From: Theristus sp. LFF4_11
Taxonomy: Eukaryota; Nematoda; Chromadorea; Monhysterida; Xyalidae
NCBI GenBank assembly: GCA_030248135.1
Contig: JASANC010002154.1
Coordinates: 1 to 64,000 of the forward strand
Length of the DNA: 64,000 bases
Direction of reading: 5' to 3'
Shown: piece after piece, positions 13,701 through 25,700 of the stretch
Layout: each line of letters opens with the position of its first letter
Numbering within the stretch: the stretch's first letter is position 1
Notes under the pieces: generated by a model
What the model was told of the DNA's origin: nothing
Database searches by the model: none
What the model saw: the letters and a program-made list of their open reading frames with translations, nothing else
Program-made: the position numbers and the translations under genes

Positions 13701-16700
13701 GTTATCAAAACAGGTAATTCCAAAATTTTATACTGTATTACCTCCAATAAACCCCCATGGGGGATTAATACGTCATTGACTTTTAGGGGTGGGGGTTTAT
13801 TGGGGGGATTATTGGGGGGTTATTTACAAACAAATTCCAGGGGTGGAGGTTTGTTGAAAAAAGGGAAAAATACCTTGCATGGCAGGCAAGAAAGCCGCAG
13901 AAACTTCTACTTTTCACTGAGATTTCCTTTTGTAACAGCCTTTTGTAATGAAATTACCGTTAACTCATTCCTTTGGGGCCTTTGGTAGCACAATTTCACC
14001 AATGTTACTGCATTCAGCTACTGAATTCGCTGGGTATGTGTTTCAAACAGGTTTCCAAATAACCCCCATGGGGGATTATTTGTGGTGGGGGAATTATTCG
14101 GAAACTTGTCGTGGGGGGGGGGGGTTTATTGGTGGGGGGATTAATGGGGGGTGGGTTTAATGGGGGTAATACGGTAATATAAACATAATAGCAGAATTTC
14201 ACGTTGTCAGAACTGGCTTGACAGTATTTGTTTGTCTCTGTTACGCTGGTTAACTGTGTGAAACATCATGTGTCAAACGTTAAATGTAAAAAATTCGTAC
14301 TTATAGTTTCTATGTCAAATTGCATTTCCGGTTACAGATGCAACAGGAGCCACGCAGCAGCAAACAACAGCTCGAACCCAATAAGCCTCTGAATTTTTCG
14401 TTGATAATGAATTGCTGGATCATGCGAGCAGGATATCCGCTGGTGACTGCGACACGCGATTATGTTCGAAATGTCGCCGTTCTTAAACAGGTTGAAAAAA
14501 AATTCCCGCTGTGTTTTCTATAATTTCATTGTTTTTTATGTTAAGCAACCACCAGGTACGGTTGTCGTGCAAACCCCTGAAACGTGGGGTTTAAAGTATA
14601 TAACCACAAAAGAACACTTTACAGCGTTAAAATAAAGAATTAAAATGTACAGCAGACTTAATTTACGTATGTACGCCAGTACTGAAGATTACAGACATTT
14701 TTAGGTAGGGGTGTCAATTTTTTTTGGGGGGGGGGTGGGGTAGAGGGTAAGTGGGACCCCGGTTGTCACGGGACCCCCCCCCCACAAGGCGCAACATCGT
14801 GGTAGGGGGTACACCCCACTCCTCCTCATTTTCGGTACTGATGTACGCACCTCTAATTTCACTTGCACAAGTTGTGTTTTATGCAGGAGCGTTTTTTACT
14901 TGGAAGTGACGCATCGGCTGAAGAAAATATCCCGAAAGACTGTCGCGACGGCTGGTATATTCCTGTTTGGTATCGCACAAAAAGCGAGCCAGAACTACAA
15001 TTTCGTTGGCTGAAACCAGGAGAGTCAATTGAAATTCCAGTACCATTGGCCAGCGACTGGCTGCATGTAAATCCAGAAGTTCGTGCCTATTTTCGAACAA
15101 ATTACGACGATCAGAATTGGCAGTTGATTTCGAAACAGTTTACCGACACTAGTGATGGTTATCAGGTTTGTGAAAAAGCAACACGCTTTTCTTTTATGTT
15201 TATTTTTATTTGCATTTTTCGCAGCGGTGTTACAGCAATCAGATGACTCTTTTTCGCAATATGATATTGTTTTTTACATTCATAAACTATTATAATTAGC
15301 GCCACCCTGAAAGCAACGCAAATTTACGTTTATTTACATGCAGGTGTTTGACATCAACTCACGATCACAACTGTTAGATGACGTTTTTACGTTGGCACAA
15401 GCAGGACGCGTTCATTATGCTATACCACTGAATATGACTGGTTATCTGTCCAGCGAAACTGAAGACGGTCCTTGGGAAGCTGTGCTAAAAGCGATGCAAA
15501 CACCCGACCAGATGTTATCAAACAGCAAAGATTATACTGTGTTTAAAGTCAGTTAAATCCTTTTAAATTTATGAACCGAAAACAGTACAAAATAAAAGTA
15601 CCGAATTTTACACAAAAATGCTATTCAAACGTAGTCACAGCCAGTCAGCGACAAAACTGTAGTGTACAAATAGAAATTGTCTAAATTTCAAAATTTCCGC
15701 ATTTTTGTTATGACATACAATGTGGTTGCTTGTACTATTGTACGTATTGTATCTGTTGTTTTCAGAAGTATTATAAGACGCTGCTGACACAGTTATATAA
15801 TCTGGTTCAGAGTGACGAATTTTTGGACAGGAACCGTCTATTTAAACAGTGAGCTGTTTCTTTTTGTTTATCCTTGTGTTTTAACAAGACATAAACTTCA
15901 AAGTTTTCAACTAAAGACGCAAAATAGGTGATGTATGATTAGTTTAAAAAACAGCACTCGATGTTTTACTACAGAGTACTTCGTGGAACTGCATGGAAGC
16001 AAGCGTGCAAAATGGAGATTCACGATTGTATCACAGCAGCCGTGAAAAAGTTTCAGAAAATGAAGAAGCAGTGTGGCGACAAACTAACCAGTGACGAATG
16101 CAACGAGTAAATTGTGACTTTTCAATTTATGACTTTTTTGTTTTAATAATTACAAAAAAAAACATTTTTTTTCCTTTAGGTAGATATCTTCTGGAGTTCG
16201 TGCGTACTCGTTTTGCTTTTTCAGAGTTGATCCAAACATTCGAGAAGCAGTATACTGCACCGGTGTCCAAGAAGGCAACACGGACGATTGGAAGTACTTG
16301 TGGGACAGACTTCGCAAGGAGCAACAGTCTGCAGAACGGTTTAGTCTGTTGAACGGCGTCGCGTGCAGCAAAGATGATAATCGTCTAAAAACGTACGTTT
16401 GAACAACACAAAAACGCGCTTGAAACGTTGTCATCAAGAACAGCAGTTTTGTCTTACTTTCAGCATGATGAACGAAGCACTTGGAGTAAACATCGTGCGA
16501 ATGTCGGAGTTGGGCTTGCTTTTTGACTATCTCGGACAAAATAAACTGTGCAGAAAAAAGCTCTGGTCCTTTGTCAACAACGAATGGGCGGCGCTAAAAA
16601 AACGGCATGCTTTTTATTGTTTTCGGGGTTTTCAAAAAAATTATAGAAACCTCCGGTTGACTTGTTATATTGCACTAGTCTGCAGTTCTAAACATGGGAT

Positions 16701-17281
16701 ACTTCGCGCTAAACAGAACTATTTACCGATTAACTGGTTTTGACTGGTATTCATACTCTTCTCATTTTGATATTAGCATGTGTTATTATACCCAAAAGTA
16801 GCGAGTAGCTCAAATATGATTATGAATACATGATTATGATTACATTGATTACAGATACAACTTATGCTTTCAGTTACGACAGCACGTCGTCTCTTACGAT
16901 AATTGTACAAGCAGCCACGTACGGTTTTTTTACGGAGGGAGACATGCGAAAGGTGATTAGTCAATTTTTTGTATACGCAGGTTTCAGCAAAAAAACAGTC
17001 TTAATTATTATTCTGACGTCATTTTTTTGAGATTATTTTTTTTCTTTTTTGTTAAAGCAAACAGATTGCGGTTTCCTGAACTTTCGATAATCGATGCGCA
17101 CATTTATCCATCCTGATAAGCTGATTTTGCATTTTTGCAGCTGGAGAAGTTTATCAACTCAAACAATTTGGGAATCGCAGAGCAAGCTGCCAGAACGCAG
17201 CTGGAAGCTGCCCGGGCCGGCATCACGTGGACGAAGCAATACGGAAGCATCGTAACTGAATGGTGCAGAGATAGAGAATAG
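10713..17281 (+). CDS. M1-family zinc aminopeptidase (aminopeptidase N-like), type II membrane ectoenzyme
   Basis: Predicted to remove N-terminal residues from extracellular peptides. Exons: 10713-10861, 11194-11790, 12033-12191, 12370-12484, 12576-12696, 12758-12912, 13151-13264, 13352-13486, 13579-13713, 14338-14490, 14887-15165, 15344-15547, 15766-15848, 15975-16106, 16225-16392, 16464-16604, 16874-16952, 17141-17281; 3,060 nt, 1,019 residues, in frame throughout. A short cytoplasmic tail precedes one membrane segment (about 62-84). The substrate motif GAMENWG is at about 391-397. The zinc site HELAHQ (His427, Glu428, His431) with Glu450 in NEGFA gives a complete HEXXH-X18-E. The C-terminal ERAP1-like domain runs to the end. 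Exon 1 is the least certain part: it is chosen because AAG|GTCAGC joins in phase to exon 2, which lacks a usable ATG. The exon 16 donor is GC, supported by the paralogue's intron at the same codon and phase. Confidence 0.9.
13731..14176. mobile_element. MITE family B, copy 2
   Basis: A TA-flanked copy with ends CTGTATTACC and GGTAATACGG, in reverse orientation to copy 1. It starts only 17 bases after the exon 9 donor of the M1 gene (exon ends 13,713). The same C/G-run arms and core are present. Confidence 0.85.
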
Positions 17282-17334
17282 AAAGGTGAAGTAGTGGTGG
17301 GTCTGATGGACTTTTTGTTTCAATCTAAAATACG

Positions 17335-17594
17335 CCGTAAAGTCTTGCATATAAGGTTCCTCCCATTTATAAGACCCCCACCCAAAAGTGGGCGGAGTGT
17401 CACACGGCAGGAAACCAAAAAATTCAAAAGGTTGACATGGTTGAAATCCTCCTCCGTTTATAAGGCCCGGAATTCCTAATGTTCGCTTTATAAGACCTCC
17501 TCCCACTTATAAGGCTGTCACACGAAATTCCATTTTTTCAGAATTTTCGATTTTCAAATTTATATAAGGAGACCTTATATGCAAGACTTTACGG
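17335..17594. mobile_element. MITE family D, copy 1
   Basis: About 260 bases with inverted ends CCGTAAAGTCTTGCATATAA and its complement at the right end. The interior has CTTATAAG repeats and a GGGCGGAGTGTCACACGG block. It lies 53 bases after the stop of the active M1 gene, so it may fall in the 3' UTR. It is homologous to 33,393-33,659. Confidence 0.85.
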
Positions 17595-19743
17595 GTATAT
17601 TGTCAAGATTAGTCATTTTGTAAATTACGGTTTTTTGTTCTTGATTTCCTCCGAGTAGTTGTACGGACTTGTCCGTTATTCATTGTTGTTTGAATTAGCC
17701 TTTGTTCTTGTTGCCACTTGGTCTGTTGTCAAATATTATTTACGTTTGAAAACATCCAATTACCCACTAATTTTTTTCAGCGCTGTGTTTTATGTAAGAT
17801 CATCTGGAATTAAAAAAAATTATTTTCTGTGCAGAAATGCTAATGTGCTTGCTTTTATAGTTTTGTGTGAGTTGAATATTAACTGTGATTCAGTTTGTTT
17901 AGATGAATTCCATTAATTGTCGTCGACTAATTGTCGTTAACATAATATACGTCAAGCCGGTTAGTTTTAGGTGGTTCTTATTTCGTCTGTACTTTAATTT
18001 TGTTTTTGTTTCAGTCTTCTTAATGTGCAACAAACAGGTCGACTAGCTTTTTGAAAGTCTGCCAAGTATCCAGAAAAAATTATTATTGCATATACGTTAG
18101 AAAACTGAATCGGACTTTTGGTTTTGTTTGAATCGTTTGATTCTATTTTGTCTGAACTAACAAAATTCTTTGCTGGACTTTGTGACCACGAAACCGGTTT
18201 CTTATGTTTGGTTTGCTTGAATTTCAAAAGTATCGTTTTGTGACAACTTTTCTACCATTGACAGCTTATGTATGTTTCATTGTATTCGGCTGGTACTATA
18301 CTGTTCTGCTGTTAAAACGCCGAAAAACTCTCTTTTTTATGGGAAGAATCGGCAAAAAAGTTATGAACGTGTTAAAAAGTTTGATTCTTTTCTTTTCTGA
18401 ACAAGAATCTAATCAACACTTACTCATTGAATCTATTGAATCTTTGGTTTTTTATCCTTACTTTTATCTGTTTGTTTGATCTACTTTGATTTGATTGTTT
18501 TCAATGCATATATTATTGAAAAGAAATACAGAAAAATTCGTTTCAAAATTCAGTAAATTATTTGTACCTACAGACAGACGTTAGTGTTTTTAGAATGGGT
18601 TCCATATAACCTGCTCTGCTTTCTTACAAATTGCGTAGTTGTTGCATTTGAATCATCGGTTTTTGTTATACATGTATCTTGGGGATGTGTGCGATAAATT
18701 TTTTTGTTGACTGAGTATTAAATTAAAATTCTATTCATTAAAAAATTCATCGGCGAGGGGTTGTCATTTTGTCCTATTTTACTGTGTTGTGTCAATTGTG
18801 CGTTTTGTTTTGCATCATTTGGTTTTGCTTTTACGCATCTGGTATGTTTGAACATCTGTTTTCTGTATTGAATGTTGTGGTACAGCAGAAAAATGAAAAG
18901 ATGAGGAAAATAATACTGCATACAAAGTGTTGATTACAATAAAAGGGTACAAACTTGTTAATTTGCTTTGTAAAGTAACACGTTTTAACTTTGCAAGTCC
19001 GATTTAAGTTCGCAGGTCAAATTAAAACAACTATAGTAAAATTAGATAGGCACTTTTTAAATCTGTCCTAGTTTACCTTGTTATTGTTTACAGGAGTTTA
19101 CATAGCATTCGTAAAATTTAAAAAAAATGGCTTTTTGAGCATTTTATTCATCTATTTGTCCTGAACCAGTGGTTCAGTCAACTTAAGTTCAGTTCAGGAG
19201 CATATGAACGTAGGATTCATAATTGAAAATATTGCAATAACAATTACAAAAACTCTTCTAGAATCAGCTGTGCAAACAACAATATTTTCAATTTTACTAT
19301 TAAGTCCACATTTTACCATATGTGTTTTGGTGAACCAATTTAGTGGATTTTTTTTCGTTCGAAAATGCGATGCGCTGGTGGAAAATACTCATGATGCGTC
19401 AGCAATCTTACAGGTGCGTGTCTTTTTTTAATGTTTAAAAAATAACTTCCAACGCGGTTAGTTTTTTAATTGATTGAACTTTGTAGTGATTGTAAACTTA
19501 ATATATATAAAAACGGTGTTCCTTTTTAAACGGCCTAAAAATTTTTAAACCCAACCAACTTCACATTTTTAGAAAGCAACAACGGCCTAAACTTTTCATG
19601 CTTTCCTGATGATGGCATACAATATAAAACCACATGAAAAACGGCTATTGTTGCCTGGAAAAACCACATACTTTTCACAAATACACCTGTTTGAGTGACG
19701 GACGTTACCTAATCAAAACCACCCGGTTTGACCAAGAAAGAAC
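17595..19743. other. Intergenic spacer between the two M1 genes
   Basis: A T-rich spacer of about 2.1 kb. Frames such as 17,659-17,916 and 18,204-18,479 are hydrophobic by composition and match no family. No relic of a third M1 copy was seen. Confidence 0.6.
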
Positions 19744-22700
19744 ATGACCATTCCGGATCCCATATTCAGTCCGTCACTTCCGCCAGAGCCCTCCGAGGGC
19801 TATGCGATCCGTGTGCCCCGTGCCATTGTGCTATGCATCATTTGCATCCTGTTGACACTGCTGATTCTGCTTATCGTGCTGCCAATCGTGGTGTTTAGCG
19901 CCAAGAGCTGCGACAACTGCGGCGATAAACAATCCTACACGCAACCACTGAATGGGCCGGATCGAGCACCGGTGTCGGTGACATTTTGCAATCATACTGT
20001 GTATCCAACTAAAGTTCAATAGGAAAACCAATATTTCGGCCTGTGAAGCATGTTTGTTTGAACCAGAATAGAGAGCATGCAAACCATTGAATTACTGTGA
20101 GAAGAACGAATGTATATCATCGTGGAAATACAGGGCTACCCTGACCAACCTCGCTGAATTATGTGGACACGTTCAATTTTTCGTTTTTGTTATGCAGGAC
20201 GGAGAAGAACGCAATTTGATAGAATTTGTTTCCTGTTGGGTTTGAGCACAAAAGTCATTACTGTGTTCAAACTTCAAGCCAATCAATTACGAAAAGTTGA
20301 GTTTACCGTTGTTCGTGTCCTGTCTGACAGATATCAACTTGATCGATCACTGATTCCACGAAAATACTGGATCGGCGTTCGCTTGAACATCCCAAACGAT
20401 GTCGCAAGCATTCCGTTGGAGGACAGCTATGCGGTAATCGTGAACGCGAGCATTCTGTGCGAGGCGACCGAAAGTCGTGCGAATATCACGCTGCTAAGTG
20501 CGACCGATGTGCAGTTACTTTCGGTTGGTTTCGACCCAGAAAATACAAACAACAAACCAGAAGCACCCTACAGATTGTAGATCATTCAGATGAAGCTGTT
20601 TGCTACAGTACGGCCGAATAAATGAGGCAGTCCATCAAGGCGGGATCAGTCGCAGACTAGGAGTTGTCTTTTTTCAAAAATGCCAGCATAATTCCCAATC
20701 ATGTGTGCAAGGGAGAAAGAATGTACAGAATAGCGCGGATAATCCATTAGTTTAAAAAAACGAGTCAAATTTGGCACACAATGTGGTTTCTGAACGTCTT
20801 TTTTTCTTTCATTCAAATTTCCCGCGCTCTTTGAACCCTGAAAAAATGCTGCCATGTTTAATCGGCCATACCGTAAGATGAGTGGTCTTTTTTGCTGTGG
20901 GTTTTGGCGACTTTTCTGTCGAATGGATGAGCCAGGGTTGTCGCGGTGTTCATTTTGTACCGAGTGGAATCGCAAAAAAAAGCAGAATTCTAGCCCTCGT
21001 GTTGTTGGTCGGTAGCCCGTTACAAACAAAATTTGACACTGAACTTTGTCGCTTCGTTACACTCACACGCGCGTGATTATGGGATAATCAGGACCTGTGA
21101 AATTTTGCATCTTGAAATTTTGTATCATTACAGGTCAGTGTACACGAAGTAAACTCAAACGGCGTAGAATTATCAGCACTGCAAGTGGATAAAACAGAGC
21201 GTGATAAGAACGAGCTAACAGTGATTATCATGGCAGAGAACAACGAAATTCAACCGTTGAAACATTACAAAGTCGAAATAAACAGTAAACTCATTGCGTC
21301 GAAACGGGCATCAGCGCACATTGGAGCGGTACAGTTTGATGAATCTGGACAGCAGCGGTTTGCCTGATTTTCATGGATTTGGAAAAAGTGCTCGAGTGTA
21401 CATGCACAGCACAATCGCTTAGCACAGCATTATGTTGATGTTGGCCGTTTCTGAATTGCAAATTCATAATTATGCAGCCAATCAGCACATTGCAAACTAT
21501 GAATTCATATTTCATTTTTGATTCAATTTTTAAATGCAGCTTTTACAAAACGGTTTTTCCTGTCACAAACAAAACACGCACAAATATCTACACTCAGCTG
21601 GCTATTCTACATGCGTCCTGGCGCGAATTCCCTCCGTCACTTGTTGCCCAGTTTCGACGAGAACCAGTTCCGCGCCGAGTTCATGCTCAGCATCCAGCAT
21701 CCGGGCGTGCTGGTCGCCATCAGCAACGCACCACAGCGCTCTTCTGTTAATCTTGAGTACGTGCGCGCTAACGCGCTTTCTTGTATATTCAGAGTGAATG
21801 GATGGCAATTGCAGTGGCTGGTTTGCCGTTGCAAGCAATATCTGTAGTGCACGTCAAATCTTTGACACATAGGAACAACTGGGCGGTCACGCATTTTCAT
21901 TCGACGCCTGCGATGTCGTCGTCAAGAATCGGTTTTGTTGTCGGACCCCTGATACACGCAGGCGCACAAGTGGTGGACAACGCTGTGGTGCGTTAATCAC
22001 GTCACGTCACGTCACGTCACGTCACATCACGTCATTACGCGAATTGAAGTGACTGTTGTGACAAGATGTGTTGCAAGTATCTGCGAGACCGTAAAAATTG
22101 CCAGTTGTGTGGCAAATAGAAGCTGTACAGAATTTTATATTGCTGAGAGAGAAGGTTACCTGGGTACATCGCTGAAAAAACTCACGGTTACCATGAACGC
22201 ATGCTCACTCGATTTGTGTTTGCGGAACTGTCTCGTTAGATTCCCAGGTTCGTGTTTGGTCGCGTCGCGCTGTGACCGCCGACTTGGCGCTGGCTGCGAG
22301 CAAACTGAGCGACGCCGTTTTGTTTTACGAGCGCTACTTTGCGCTGAAAATGCCACTGCAGAGTTTCGGTATCAATTTTTTTCTTAAAGTTGATGATCCA
22401 TCTTGGGCAAGCCACACGAGTATTGAAAAAATATTACAACCGGTGCAAGCACTGTTTCTTGCGTCGCTGGCGTTTCTTGCGTATCTTCTTCTCAGTGCTG
22501 CTTCAGACCGGTTTCGTCGGAGTTTCCTGCAAATTATGCATTAAAAAACCTACCTGACGTGACAAGGCGTAAATGTTTCCGGATGGAACTGTTGCCATTC
22601 TGTGTCCCGCCCAACCATCCCCGAACAGACCCAGGCGCATTCTTGTTTTTCCAGAAATCGTCGCATTGCCGTCGTCCGTTCGAACGTCGATCGGCTGGGG

Positions 22701-25700
22701 CTTAACGATCGTCGGCGAACGCGAGCTCGAGTTCAACACGCTCTGCTCGCCAACGATTCGCCAAATCGAAATCGTGCGACTGCTGTCAAAGAGTGCGGCG
22801 GCACAGGCGAGTGGTGCACACGGTTTGCGATTGAGAAGATGAGAAATCTGAGAAAAACTAAATTTCTTCTAGTGACTTGGTGCGATCTTTTTCTATGTTA
22901 CAGAATTTAGGGTTAGAGTTTTTTTAAAGGTATTTTGGTTTTTTTTTATTTTATCATGGGACTCTATTGCTGGGAGCGGGCATTCGGATTTGGATTGAGA
23001 CCTGTTGGTTGAGTTACAAATTTTGGCAAAGAGCCAAAACTGTGAGTCGACAGTGGACAAATATGTTGTGTTTTGTACCAGAAACGATCTTTGTTTTGCT
23101 TTTCAGTGGCTCAGCGGTCTGCTAGATTACACTGACGATTGGATCGAAAATGCGCTTCTCGGATTCTCTCAATATGCATCGCTGCCGACGCTACTGCCCG
23201 GAACCGAAGCAGTATGTGCAAAAAGTTGTAAAAAAGATTGGTTGTTTCAATGTTTACGTGCTGTTTAGATTCTTAATATATCGTTTTTTACGTTCTTGCG
23301 TCCTCAATGGGTTTGCAGACGTGAAAAGAAACTAGTTTTCATCTTTACGTAGCACTTCAAAATCACCAAAGGAACTCGGCCCTATTTAGGGGACTCTCGG
23401 GTCTCTTTTGAATTCACGCGTCATGCATGAAACTGTTTACCTAACTAATGTGCGCATTGAGTCTCGAGACCAAAATAAAAGATCGTTGAAAATTATACCG
23501 ACAATAATGCGCAAAAAAGTTGTCATTCAAAGGATTTTTGGATGGTGGCCGATTGCTTCCGCACAATCTTTGACAAAATCAATACGGTTGGTTTTTAGAC
23601 GAACCTATTTTTTTTTAAATTCAGCCCCAATGCTTAGCGGGTTGCCAGACTTTTTTCGAATAAACTTCAAAGATTTTATTAAAGTGTCAGCAAGTTACCG
23701 CTAAACGATTCCTTTGTAACCCGTGTTTCAGAGAACGTTCATTTTTTCTGTTTCGGTTTCTCGCAATTTCCGCACATGCGTTTTGATTTGCTGTGAAAGA
23801 AGAGGTTCTAAACACCGATAAACAGTTCGACCTCTTCAGCCGCCCATGGTCCTTCGAATGCTGCAGTTTCTGGCCGAACAACCAGCCGCCCTGCAATCGG
23901 TCATGCAGGATGTTCTCGTTCGAAAGGCCGAGTTCGTCGTGGGCGCAAGCGATTTCACGAACTTGATTGTGTTCCCCGACAAAACTGACGACGGTCAAAG
24001 CAACAGCAACAACGCGAATAGTGAACATAGTGCGAATAGTGAACAGGTGTCGACTATTCAATAGTTGTAAAATTGTTTTTTTGATGATTATAGCGAGATA
24101 GCCAAAAGTTCTTGACTAGCTGACTACAGTGGAAGCCGTGATGTTCCATTTATACAGTGTAGTAACTGAAGTTATGTGTCTGCAATCTGCTATTCATACT
24201 CACATTCAAACTTCAAAAACAATTGCGTTTTAAAAGGTCATTGCACCCGCGACGACAATTGCGCAGTGCTGGAAATACTTGATGGACACTTCAATAATCG
24301 CTCGGGTGACACTGAGCAACAGCAGCACTGTAAAACGAATTTTTGTTTTTGTTGTTGTTGTTTTGGCGGTTTGTTGCTGATTTGAAATGATAATAACCGT
24401 CCGTGCTTTTCTTTCTTTTAGTTTCCCACCAGCACCCTTGGCTTTTGCAACATCAATGAGAGTGCGCCTGTAATGATTCGATTTGAAAAATTGGTAATCC
24501 AAATGGGCGCCAATCTTTTTGCTTTCCTGATTGACCGCTTTTGAAGTTCATGCGATTTAGACAGTTTCATTTTCGCCCATATTTCCAAAATCCAATGTGT
24601 AAAATTGTCGCTTTTTTGCAGAACATGCAAGTGTTAGCATCCGGTTGTTTTGCGGTTTTTTTGTCCTTGAGATCGGTTTTTCCTTGATTTTGCAGGTCTC
24701 CTCTGAAGCAGACATGCCCGTTTGGTGCAACACCAGCAGCACAATGCCGATATGGCTCAGCACACCGAATTCCTCCGCTAATTTTCAGTCATCAACTTGT
24801 TCACTGGTTGTGCACGCCAACAACACTAATGTCAAGGTTGTCAATGCTTTCAAAGTGTTTTCCACGTTTTCTTTCTGAAGATCGATTTTTGCCGTGAACT
24901 TTTGCTATCCGATCCGATCGGAAAAAGGAAATGCGCTGCTCGTTTCGGTATTATTGTTAAAAATTCAAAAGCCAACGAGATTTGCGATTTGTTTCGTTAT
25001 AGATTGGGTCTGGTCTGAACAAGAACAACTGGATGCTGGTGAATTCGCGGATCAGAGCTACCATGATCGTGTGGTATGATAATAATGCTTGGGCAAAGTT
25101 GACAGCGGCGTTGATAAGCGATCATACGGTTTGGCTTTTTGACTGGACGAGCAACTTTTTTTCCTTGAATATTTTGCGTTGTTCTTCATTGAGAATCCCA
25201 ACCAACATCCCTGCAGATATTCCATTCCATCACGCGAGCACAGTTAATCGACAACTCATTCACGCTGGCTCGGTTAGTTTACACAGCCAGGGTTTAGCCA
25301 GTTTTGCGATTAGCCAGGACAACTCTAACAATTACAATACGCTGGTTTTCGAAATATATTTCCGTTTTTTCACAACAAAAACAGATGGCAACATTTTTTC
25401 TGTGTGAACTTTTCCCGCAACACTGTAGCTTCGGTCGTACGAGCTACCGGGCAGCATTACAAGCAACGCAGTACCTCCCGAATGAGCGCTCCTATCTGCC
25501 ATGGCTGGTCGCACAGAATCAGATGCTTTTGATTAAAAATCTCCTTGCCGCCGATCCCGTGAGGCAGCAATTGTGGCTGGCAAGTTTCTGGAAATTAGCA
25601 TCGTTTTTTTGCATTTTTTTCTTTCCGGAGTGTTCAGTGCGTTTGCTCTCCGTACTTCAAAAACACACTCGTTTATTGGCCCGCGAACGAAAACGGTAAT